Assembly (NCBI GenBank): GCA_913031145.1
Contig: CAJWCO010000012.1
Span: 1-64,000, forward strand
DNA from: an uncultured Cellvibrionales bacterium
GTDB taxonomy: Bacteria > Pseudomonadota > Gammaproteobacteria > Pseudomonadales > Porticoccaceae
Reading direction: 5' to 3'
DNA: 64,000 bases
This document shows positions 55,517 through 62,943 of the stretch, one piece after another (positions within the stretch are counted from its first letter, which is position 1; each line of letters opens with the position of its first letter). The notes under the pieces are model-generated. The model saw only the letters and a list, made by a program, of their open reading frames with translations. It searched no databases and had not been told where the DNA came from. A program made the position numbers and the translations under genes.

Positions 55517-56517
55517 TCATCGGCCTCCAACGCTTTTACCTGCCTGATGACTGGCCCGAGTGGGCTCTGCGCAAAGGTCGCTTGCAGATCTAAAACAGCA
55601 TCGCGGAACAACTGTTTATCCGGGTAGATAATCTCAACACCTGCGGCTTGTACAGCTTCGAGTGCAGTTTTCTCGGCTGTCACCCAGAGCGCTCGTTGCA
55701 ACACAATCGACTCAGCCACGGCTTGCTGCAACCAAGTGCGCTGCTGCATAGTTAGGCCATCGTAGATCTCGCGCGACATAATCAACACATCTGGAACCGA
55801 TGTGTGTTCATCGAGTGTGTAATAGCGCGCTGTTTCATAATGTTTCGATAAATAATATGAGGGTGGGTTGTTTTCTGCCCCGTCCACTACGCCTTGTTGC
55901 AAAGCCGTATAGAGCTCGCCCCATGAGATCGGAGTGGCAGCTGCTCCGAGGGATTCAACCATTTCAATCGACGTTCGACTGGGTAAGACACGCACCTTTT
56001 TCGATTCAAGGTCGGCAGGCGTTTTAACCGCGCTATCGGTCATGTAAAAACTCCGACTTCCTGCATCATAGTACCCCAATCCCTGAAGGCGCACTTTGCG
56101 AATGCTATCTAGCATACGCGTGCCGATCTCGCCGTTTAACACCCGCCAGTAATGCGCGCTGTCTTCAAAAATATAAGGAATCGAAAATAATTTCATGTCG
56201 GCAGAAAAGCCCTCAAGAGAAATTGCCGACACCTTTGTCATCGCAAGGGCACCAATTTGCAACATTTCTAAAAGTTCGCGCTCACTGCCGAGCTGGCCAT
56301 TGAGATAGATATCGATTCGCATACTGCCGCCGGAAAGAGTAAAAAGCCGCTCGCTCATATGCACCATTGCCCGATGCACAGGGTGTTCTGCACTCAGCCC
56401 ATGCGCCAACTTGAGGGTTACACCCGTGGCGGTTTCGCCGGATCGACCAAAAACCAGTAACATGACCAAGATCGGCGAGCACAGCAATACAGCGAGCACG
56501 AAATTTTTGCGGATCAT
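55513..56517 (-). CDS. TRAP transporter solute-binding protein (DctP family)
   Basis: A 334-residue periplasmic binding protein with a signal/anchor segment (FVLAVLLCSPILVMLLVFG). DctP features: LKLAHGLSAEHPVHRAMVHM, IYLNGQLGSERELLEMLQIG, LGYYDAGSRSFYMT, KKVRVLPSRTSIEMVESLGA and VVDGAENNPPSYYLSKHYE. The two conserved Arg in these stretches bind the carboxylate in this family. Binding of glucuronate or an unsaturated uronate is inferred from context with GH105 and kduD. The start overlaps the GH105 stop by 4 bases. Confidence 0.94.
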   Translation of the reverse strand: MIRKNFVLAVLLCSPILVMLLVFGRSGETATGVTLKLAHGLSAEHPVHRAMVHMSERLFTLSGGSMRIDIYLNGQLGSERELLEMLQIGALAMTKVSAISLEGFSADMKLFSIPYIFEDSAHYWRVLNGEIGTRMLDSIRKVRLQGLGYYDAGSRSFYMTDSAVKTPADLESKKVRVLPSRTSIEMVESLGAAATPISWGELYTALQQGVVDGAENNPPSYYLSKHYETARYYTLDEHTSVPDVLIMSREIYDGLTMQQRTWLQQAVAESIVLQRALWVTAEKTALEAVQAAGVEIIYPDKQLFRDAVLDLQATFAQSPLGPVIRQVKALEADE

Positions 56518-57764
56518 CGCTCAAATATCCCTTGACGATTCAGCTCTATTAATGCCGATCCGGCCAATAAAAACGCTCCTGCACCATAGAACTGCGTTTC
56601 GTTGGCAGAAATTCTCGCCGCTTCATCCTCGCCGCCAGCCACTGCCACTTTATCCGGCGAATAACCCACTTGTTGCACCCATCCAATCATACCGTCTGGG
56701 GCAACCGATTGATTTAACGCTCTCCAGCCTTTTTTGACCGCAGGCAAATAACGATCTGCAGATAAAATATCGTTGGCAATACCCCAAGCCAAGCCCGCGA
56801 CAAAAAAAGCGGTACCGCTTGTCTCAGGAACTTCGTAAAGTTCTCCTGCTTTTAATGAGACAGGCCAAAATCCACGATGGTCTTGTAATGGCACCAAAGC
56901 GCGCGCCATTGTTTGGTAAAGCGCGATGTAGCGCTGACGGTCGCGATGACCAGAAGGCATTGTCTCAATGATATCGGTCAATCCGGCGAATACCCAGCCA
57001 TTCCCCCGACTCCAAAATACTCGCTCACCGTTAGATTCGCGTTGCGTTAGAAAACGGCTATCCCGCAGAAACAACCCTTCGTCCCGGTCAAAAAGTGCAT
57101 CCACAGTCAACCAAAACTCTTGGTTAGAAAATTCAAAATAGTCAGGCACGCCCAAAATGCTCGACATCTCAGTCCATACCGGAGGGGACATAAACAACGC
57201 ATCAGCCCAACACCACCGCTTGAGGCATTGGCGACTGTAACCTTTATCATGCCCTCGGGTCTGATAGTCGAGGGGCACGGTCGAAGGTCGGCGTAAAATC
57301 GCGTCAAAGGCCTCGCGCGTTGGTTCGATCATCGCGGGATCGCCAAAGTAGTCATATAAAGCCAGATAATACTGTCCCACCACGTGATCGTCCGCATGAT
57401 ACAGACGATCTCCCAAACGATAGTTTTGACTCTCGCCCCAGTGCTTGAGCCAATTTAAGTAGCGGATGTTATTGGTTTGTTGTGACCAATCTGCTAACCC
57501 TTTTAAAAAAGCGCCTTGAATCCATTCGCGGGGATTTCGAGACCGGCTTTGAAAAGTGCGTATATGTCCATCGAAATCCTCCATATGGGCCAATTGCCAA
57601 TCGGCAACACCACTCGTGACCGCCGTAATCCACTGCGCTTCAAAAATGGTGTCGGTTGATGGCGACAAATCCACGCCTGTGGTTGGTTGCGTGGTCGATG
57701 TACATCCCGTATTAACGGCACAGATAGCGGCCAAAAAAAGCCGCCTCCCTAAAAAGAACTTCAA
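56514..57764 (-). CDS. GH105-type unsaturated glucuronyl/galacturonyl hydrolase
   Basis: A 416-residue (alpha/alpha)6-barrel enzyme that releases 4,5-unsaturated uronic acid from oligosaccharide ends made by lyases, by vinyl-ether hydration. Features of GH88/GH105 are EWIQGAFLKGLADWSQ, LYHADDHVVGQYYLALYDYF, RWCWADALFMSPPVWTEMS, FWSRGNGWVFAGLTDIIE and SGTAFFVAGLAWGI; the HADD Asp and the WADA Asp are the likely catalytic pair. An N-terminal hydrophobic leader with Cys (AVNTGCTSTT) suggests export, perhaps as a lipoprotein. First gene of the TRAP-kduD unit. Confidence 0.9.
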   Translation of the reverse strand: MKFFLGRRLFLAAICAVNTGCTSTTQPTTGVDLSPSTDTIFEAQWITAVTSGVADWQLAHMEDFDGHIRTFQSRSRNPREWIQGAFLKGLADWSQQTNNIRYLNWLKHWGESQNYRLGDRLYHADDHVVGQYYLALYDYFGDPAMIEPTREAFDAILRRPSTVPLDYQTRGHDKGYSRQCLKRWCWADALFMSPPVWTEMSSILGVPDYFEFSNQEFWLTVDALFDRDEGLFLRDSRFLTQRESNGERVFWSRGNGWVFAGLTDIIETMPSGHRDRQRYIALYQTMARALVPLQDHRGFWPVSLKAGELYEVPETSGTAFFVAGLAWGIANDILSADRYLPAVKKGWRALNQSVAPDGMIGWVQQVGYSPDKVAVAGGEDEAARISANETQFYGAGAFLLAGSALIELNRQGIFER

Positions 57765-57820
57765 CGAACATCTCCCGAAAATAACGATGAATTGATCACT
57801 GACACCAAAATCTAAGTATC

Positions 57821-57836
57821 AATTGGTCAGGTATTT
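57821..57836. promoter_or_regulatory. Candidate GntR-regulator operator before GH105
   Basis: AATTGGTCAGGTATTT in the 141-base space between GH105 and the divergent DUF4861 gene. It repeats the ATTGGTCA core seen near the regulator gene. Confidence 0.5.
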
Positions 57837-57851
57837 ATAGCAGTATCAACG

Positions 57852-57870
57852 ATTTTGGTCAAACCCATAT
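57852..57870. promoter_or_regulatory. Candidate GntR-regulator operator before DUF4861
   Basis: ATTTTGGTCAAACCCATAT holds TGGTCAAACCCA, in which GGT and ACC arms flank CAA. Same intergenic region as the previous site, 31 bases away. Confidence 0.45.
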
Positions 57871-57905
57871 TGAAAGTGATAACGTAGTTAGGTATCGTTT
57901 CAAGC

Positions 57906-58907
57906 ATGGTCTCGATACAAATTTCTGCAGGGTTTCAATACCGCACCGCACATGCAGTGCTGGTGACCCTGGTTATTATAATTTCTAACGTCTCTTGCTC
58001 AAGCGGAATGAACAGCGGCAATACAATGAAAGATGCCCCTAGCAATACCGTAACAGCGCTCGCTAAGTCACCCTCCCGTATAAGAGCCGCAGCCGATATT
58101 GGCTTACTCGCTGAGGGCGGCAGATCAACGAATTACCTCAAAACACCAAAACATTTTAAGGCGGGCGATCCGTTGGTTACCTATGAGGGGCCTGGTTGGG
58201 AATCAGACAAAATTGCCTATCGGCTCTATCTCGACGGTCGGAACGCCATCGATATTTTTGGAAAGCGCCAACCCGAATCGATATTGCACCGTGTTGGCCG
58301 CGGCGAAGATTATCACACTATGGCTCATTGGGGCATGGACATACTCAAAGTGGGTCACTCACTGGGAGCGGGAGGCTTTGGTATTCTTGCTAATGGAGAG
58401 GCGAAGCAAATTGGACCCGCCCGCTACTTTTCTGCAGAGATAATAGAAAACACTGCCGATAGGGCTACCGTGCGCGTAATCCACGAACAATCGCTTGCAT
58501 GCGGCGATGACATTGCCGCCACCTACACGATTGACGCGGGCGAACGCCTGACTCGTATTCAAGTCAAAGGGGCATGTCGTCATGCTTTCGTTGCTGGTTT
58601 GGTCATTCACCCCGAGACCATTAGATTGGCTTCCACTGTATCGTCGGGCGAGTGGCAATATGTCGCACGCTATGGGAAACAAACCCTCTTGTCCGATAAT
58701 TTGGGCATGGCGCTGTTTTTTAAACGCAGCACAGTGGCGAGCCTTGAACAAGACGGCAATGATGACTTCATTGTTTTTAAATCAGAGGAAAGTGTAACCT
58801 ATATGACAGGTTCCGCCTGGGAGCAAGAAAAGGGAGGTCTCAAAAATCTTGATGCGTTCGAAAGTTGGCTCAAGACAACGCAAACGAAACTTAATCACAC
58901 TCAATAG
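57906..58907 (+). CDS. DUF4861 family exported protein
   Basis: A 333-residue protein with an N-terminal leader ending near SNVSC, perhaps a lipoprotein. The DUF4861 core is shown by LVTYEGPGWESDKIAYRLYL, DYHTMAHWGMDILKVGHSLG and YTIDAGERLTRIQVKGAC, on a beta-rich fold resembling galactose-mutarotase or lyase supersandwiches. It is found in polysaccharide loci of other bacteria but I know of no established reaction. It lies 24 bases upstream of kduI, so a role on unsaturated uronates is plausible, for example a lyase-assisting or isomerising step. Function unassigned. Confidence 0.83.
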   Translation: MVSIQISAGFQYRTAHAVLVTLVIIISNVSCSSGMNSGNTMKDAPSNTVTALAKSPSRIRAAADIGLLAEGGRSTNYLKTPKHFKAGDPLVTYEGPGWESDKIAYRLYLDGRNAIDIFGKRQPESILHRVGRGEDYHTMAHWGMDILKVGHSLGAGGFGILANGEAKQIGPARYFSAEIIENTADRATVRVIHEQSLACGDDIAATYTIDAGERLTRIQVKGACRHAFVAGLVIHPETIRLASTVSSGEWQYVARYGKQTLLSDNLGMALFFKRSTVASLEQDGNDDFIVFKSEESVTYMTGSAWEQEKGGLKNLDAFESWLKTTQTKLNHTQ

Positions 58908-58931
58908 TCACTCACCCAAAAGGAAAACAGC

Positions 58932-59762
58932 GTGGATATACGTTATTCGGCAGACATTGTCAGATATAAAACAATGAGTAATTCGGAACTACGTGACGTG
59001 TTCGCGATAGAAACACTATTTGCACCCGGATGTGTGGCCCTGACATACAGCGATATTGATCGCGGCGTTATTGGGTCTGCCGTGCCGCTGGGCACGGTTC
59101 TGGAGTTGCCCGCAGACAAGGAGCTCGCTTCGGACTATTTTGCACAGCGCAGAGAAATTGGCATTATTAATCTAGGCGGACAAGGTCGTATTAACGTGGA
59201 CGGCGACACGCATGTCCTAGGTCGTCTTGATTGCTTGTATATCGGCAGGGAATCTCAAGGTGTTGAGTTTGCAAGTCAAGACAGCGAGCATCCAGCGCAC
59301 TTTTATTTTGTCAGTTACCCAGCACACACGCGATATCCCACCACACTCATTAAAAAAACACAGGCAATAAAGAAAGAATTGGGAACGCAAGAGGCCGCTA
59401 ATAAACGAACACTGTTTCAATGCATTCACCCTGATCTGGTCACCACATGTCAGATTCTATTAGGTTTCACCGTAATACAGGTTGGCAGTGTTTGGAATAC
59501 ATTCCCCCCCCACACCCACACTCGTCGGTCAGAATTTTACCTGTACTTCGATATGGTCGACGATGCGCGCGTATTCCACATGATGGGCGAAGAAGACTAC
59601 GTGCGCACGATGGTGTTGAAGAATGGCGATGTCGCGCTGTCACCCATCTGGTCGATGCATTGCGGTGTCGGAACGGGCGCCTACAGTTTTGTCTGGTGTA
59701 TGGGCGGAGAAAATCAAGACTTTGATGACATGGACTTTATTAACCCAACCAATATACGGTAA
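58932..59762 (+). CDS. kduI: 5-keto-4-deoxyuronate isomerase
   Basis: A 276-residue cupin enzyme converting 5-keto-4-deoxyuronate, formed from unsaturated uronic acid, to 2,5-diketo-3-deoxygluconate. Motifs are RDVFAIETLFAPGCVALTYS, REIGIINLGGQGRINVDGD, LYIGRESQGVEFAS, the metal site FPPHTHTRRSEFYLYFD, and VALSPIWSMHCGVGTGAYSF. The start is GTG, 6 bases after AAGGAAAA. It works in line with GH105 upstream and KduD downstream, both encoded in the divergent unit. Confidence 0.96.
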   Translation: MDIRYSADIVRYKTMSNSELRDVFAIETLFAPGCVALTYSDIDRGVIGSAVPLGTVLELPADKELASDYFAQRREIGIINLGGQGRINVDGDTHVLGRLDCLYIGRESQGVEFASQDSEHPAHFYFVSYPAHTRYPTTLIKKTQAIKKELGTQEAANKRTLFQCIHPDLVTTCQILLGFTVIQVGSVWNTFPPHTHTRRSEFYLYFDMVDDARVFHMMGEEDYVRTMVLKNGDVALSPIWSMHCGVGTGAYSFVWCMGGENQDFDDMDFINPTNIR

Positions 59763-59770
59763 TTCATCTT

Positions 59771-59790
59771 ATATTGGTCAGATAAATAAT
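59771..59790. promoter_or_regulatory. Candidate GntR-regulator operator after kduI / before TonB receptor
   Basis: ATATTGGTCAGATAAATAAT again contains the ATTGGTCA core, about 210 bases before the receptor ATG. Confidence 0.5.
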
Positions 59791-59824
59791 TGATTCTTGG
59801 GCGGCAGAAAGGTCGAATAATTGC

Positions 59825-59843
59825 ATTATTGGTAAGGTATAAT
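59825..59843. promoter_or_regulatory. Candidate operator overlapping a TATAAT box
   Basis: ATTATTGGTAAGGTATAAT resembles the TTGGTCA motif at TTGGTAA and ends in a perfect TATAAT, a possible -10 box for the receptor gene. I see no good -35 hexamer at the usual distance. Confidence 0.4.
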
Positions 59844-59996
59844 ATAGAATCAGTACGCATTCAGTTGCGAACCACTTTGATAGAAAGAATGCGACCAACT
59901 TAGCACGAGGAAAATATACGCCAACGCAACAAGCTAACGTATTGCCCCTCAATTAAAATTCGAAGAATCACACGTTGGCAGAAAAGGGAGAGAAAG

Positions 59997-62873
59997 ATGC
60001 TCAAATTAAGACAGTGCTGCGTAAGTATATTTTCATCTTTGATTATATTTAGCTTTGTGGGATTCGCTATGGGGCAAAGCGCGACATCCGCAGGCGGGGA
60101 CACGGAAGGTTTAGAAGAAATTGTTGTCACCGGAGAAATTATGCGCGGAGCTATGCGATCTTTAGACGTCAAGCGCAATAACACGGTGATTTCCGACGCG
60201 CTGTTTGGCGCAGAGCTCGGTGAATTGCCTGACCTATCTATTGCGGAATCACTCGAACGCATGACAGGGGTCACATCGGATCGTTTCAAAGGCGGCGCCT
60301 CCGAAATGTCGATTCGAGGACTCGGCGCATTTCTTTCTTACTCCACATTTAACGGGCGCGAGATCACGTCGGGTAGCGACGGGCGTCAGGTTAATTTTGG
60401 GCAGTTCCCCTCAGAACTTGTGAGCGGAACGATTGCCTATAAATCGCAATCAGCTAGCATGGTCGAAGGAGGTATATCCGGGACCCTTGAACTGAGAGGC
60501 TTAAAGCCAATTGACTATGGCAAGCGTCGTATCCAAATCCAAGGACTATTTGGATACAGTGACTATGAGGCGCGAGTGGACGATGGCGAAGGACTAAGCC
60601 AGCGTTATACAGCGTCATTTATTGACAGTTGGGACACCAGCAATGGTAAGGTAGGAATTGCTATTGGTGCGCAACTAAGAGATGACACAGCGCCAGAAGA
60701 CTTTTCTACATCAAGCTCGAGCTACCGCCCGTGCATCACACAACATGCACTCGGGAGCGGTAGCCCTAACTACGCGAGTAGTAACTGCAGTGCCAGTGAT
60801 GACAACACAATCACCAGCGCGGCGCAGAGCGCAGCTGAGGGTATTCCCTTCTATCTTGTTTCGAACCAATACATTTGGCGCGCGATGAAAACAGACGCCG
60901 ATAAGGACTCAATTTTTGCGACGATTCAGTGGCAACCGAATGATAACCTCGATTTGGTGTTCGATTATCAATTCTCCGATCGCCACGACTCTGAAGAGAG
61001 AGCTAACATTGTTTTAGCAGATGGCCGACGTAAGATTACACCCCTCTCAATTGCCGCCAACGGCGCGTTGATGGAATGGACTGGGGAAACACGCGTCGAA
61101 AACCAAACGGTGTATCGCGTCCGTGATGAGTCCTTTGAAAGTGTGGGATTCGGTTGGAACTGGAATCAGGATCGCCTGACGCTCTCAGGCGATATTTCTT
61201 ATAATTCCAGCGAACGTAATCAAGACGAACTCGACATGCGCATTCGGCGTAATGCCCGAGTTGATTACACCGCGAGCCGAATCGGCACTGATGTCCCCAA
61301 CTGGGTCATCAACGATGAGGACGCGTTTGATCTGATGGACCATTCAGTTTATGACAACGGTGCCAGGGCGCGTAGACGTCTTGAAGATAACACAGATGAA
61401 ATCTTTGCTATCAAATTAGATCTTGATTACGCGGTGGATGGCGAGTTCTTCACAAACTTCAAAACGGGCCTGCGCAGCTCATCTCGAGAAAGAATGGGCG
61501 ATGATGGTATAGACTGTGAGACCGGAAAGACATCTGACAATTGCTCCGACTTTGTTCTTGTCGAGGGCAATTACGCCAGTGCGGGTGCAGTAGCTACCCA
61601 ACGTGACTCGTTTATTGTGGAGGACCTTTATGATGGAGTGGACACCGACTTCGCTTTAACCGAGTGGGCCACTTGGGATGCTGTAGATCTTTACACCGCC
61701 TTAACCGGTAGTCCTGTTGCCGGTTTATTCGACGCTGGGGCCAGCTCGATGTCCAACCACGATACCGATGTCACAGAGGATATTTTCGCTGTTTATATGC
61801 AAGGCGATTTTGCGACTCAACTCTTCGGTCTTCCCGCGAGTGGTAATGTGGGATTACGGGTTGTGCAAACCGATATACAATCACTGGGTATTCGCTCCGG
61901 ATATACCGTCACGGACAACGCCGAGGATGCTTTCCAAACCGTTTCGGTGGTCGGCGGAACGTTTGGCGGCTATGAGATGAATAGTTTCACAAACGTGCTA
62001 CCAAGCGCGAACATTACCTTTGAACTGGACGAGGATAGATTGCTCCGACTGGCGGCCTACAAAGCAATATCTCGCCCCGATGTTCGGCAGATGTCCGCCG
62101 CTCTCAACCTCAGAGAGGATAGCGAATTTGATGCGACTACGGAGTCAATCGGTGATTTGGTATCCGCGACGGGAAATCCCTATCTTGAGCCCCTTGAGGC
62201 CATGAATCTTGATATCTCGTGGGAGTGGTATATCAGTGATACCTCCGCGGTATCTGTGGCGGCATATTGGAAAAAATTGCAAACAGGGACAGAGTTAGGA
62301 CAAGAACAGCTCTCGATTGATGTGGACGGAGCCGCGTTAGAGACCACCATAACTCGCTTCCAAAATTCAAACGACTCAAGTACGCTTACTGGACTGGAAC
62401 TTACGGGTCAGCATGTCTTCACTAATTTACCCGCGCCCTTCAATGGCCTGGGTGTTAGCGGCGGAATCAATTTAGCCGACTCTGACTATGAGACGCCTGA
62501 CCCAACATCTGTTGGCGGGAGTGCCTATCCAATGCGAGACTTCGTACCTCCGGCTAACATCATCGGTTTCTCCGATCGTTCGATGAACGCGTCGGTATTT
62601 TGGGAAAATGAAGTCATTAGCTTACGCCTTGCCTACAAAGAGCGGACAGAGTACTTCAAAGATTACCGCCAGGGCGCCCTTAGATATGTGGGTGATCAAG
62701 GCTTCTTGGATTTTTCAGCCTCCTATAAAATCAACAAACAGTGGAGAGTACGATTGTCTGGTCTAAACCTTTTGGATGAACCCAACGTTATGTACCGTCC
62801 TCTAGCCAACCAAGTTGCTGAGGCGAACTATAGCGGTAGTCGTTTCTTCCTGAGTGTTCAAGGGAAGTTTTAG
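59997..62873 (+). CDS. TonB-dependent receptor of the uronic-acid locus
   Basis: A 958-residue outer-membrane receptor. A signal peptide (VSIFSSLIIFSFVGFAMGQ) and the TonB box EGLEEIVVTGE are followed by the plug: LPDLSIAESLERMTGVTSDR, EMSIRGLGAFLSYSTFNGRE, SGTIAYKSQSASMVEGGISG. The barrel ends in Phe (FFLSVQGKF). Its plug sequence is of the type common for carbohydrate uptake in proteobacteria, without a SusD partner. GGGAGAG sits upstream of the ATG. Context says it imports oligosaccharides of the lyase substrate. Confidence 0.94.
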   Translation: MLKLRQCCVSIFSSLIIFSFVGFAMGQSATSAGGDTEGLEEIVVTGEIMRGAMRSLDVKRNNTVISDALFGAELGELPDLSIAESLERMTGVTSDRFKGGASEMSIRGLGAFLSYSTFNGREITSGSDGRQVNFGQFPSELVSGTIAYKSQSASMVEGGISGTLELRGLKPIDYGKRRIQIQGLFGYSDYEARVDDGEGLSQRYTASFIDSWDTSNGKVGIAIGAQLRDDTAPEDFSTSSSSYRPCITQHALGSGSPNYASSNCSASDDNTITSAAQSAAEGIPFYLVSNQYIWRAMKTDADKDSIFATIQWQPNDNLDLVFDYQFSDRHDSEERANIVLADGRRKITPLSIAANGALMEWTGETRVENQTVYRVRDESFESVGFGWNWNQDRLTLSGDISYNSSERNQDELDMRIRRNARVDYTASRIGTDVPNWVINDEDAFDLMDHSVYDNGARARRRLEDNTDEIFAIKLDLDYAVDGEFFTNFKTGLRSSSRERMGDDGIDCETGKTSDNCSDFVLVEGNYASAGAVATQRDSFIVEDLYDGVDTDFALTEWATWDAVDLYTALTGSPVAGLFDAGASSMSNHDTDVTEDIFAVYMQGDFATQLFGLPASGNVGLRVVQTDIQSLGIRSGYTVTDNAEDAFQTVSVVGGTFGGYEMNSFTNVLPSANITFELDEDRLLRLAAYKAISRPDVRQMSAALNLREDSEFDATTESIGDLVSATGNPYLEPLEAMNLDISWEWYISDTSAVSVAAYWKKLQTGTELGQEQLSIDVDGAALETTITRFQNSNDSSTLTGLELTGQHVFTNLPAPFNGLGVSGGINLADSDYETPDPTSVGGSAYPMRDFVPPANIIGFSDRSMNASVFWENEVISLRLAYKERTEYFKDYRQGALRYVGDQGFLDFSASYKINKQWRVRLSGLNLLDEPNVMYRPLANQVAEANYSGSRFFLSVQGKF

Positions 62874-62899
62874 TAGAGCACAGTCCATATGTGCAGTCC

Positions 62900-62929
62900 A
62901 AGCTGGGCTAGATTCGTCTAGCCCAGCTT
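62900..62929 (+). terminator. Perfect 13-bp hairpin with TTCG loop after the TonB receptor
   Basis: AAGCTGGGCTAGA and TCTAGCCCAGCTT pair without mismatch around a TTCG tetraloop, ending in TTT and then CGG. It is 26 bases past the receptor stop and only 14 bases before the next ATG, so it may be a leaky terminator or a processing/stability element. Confidence 0.75.
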
Positions 62930-62943
62930 TCGGTTAATAAATT

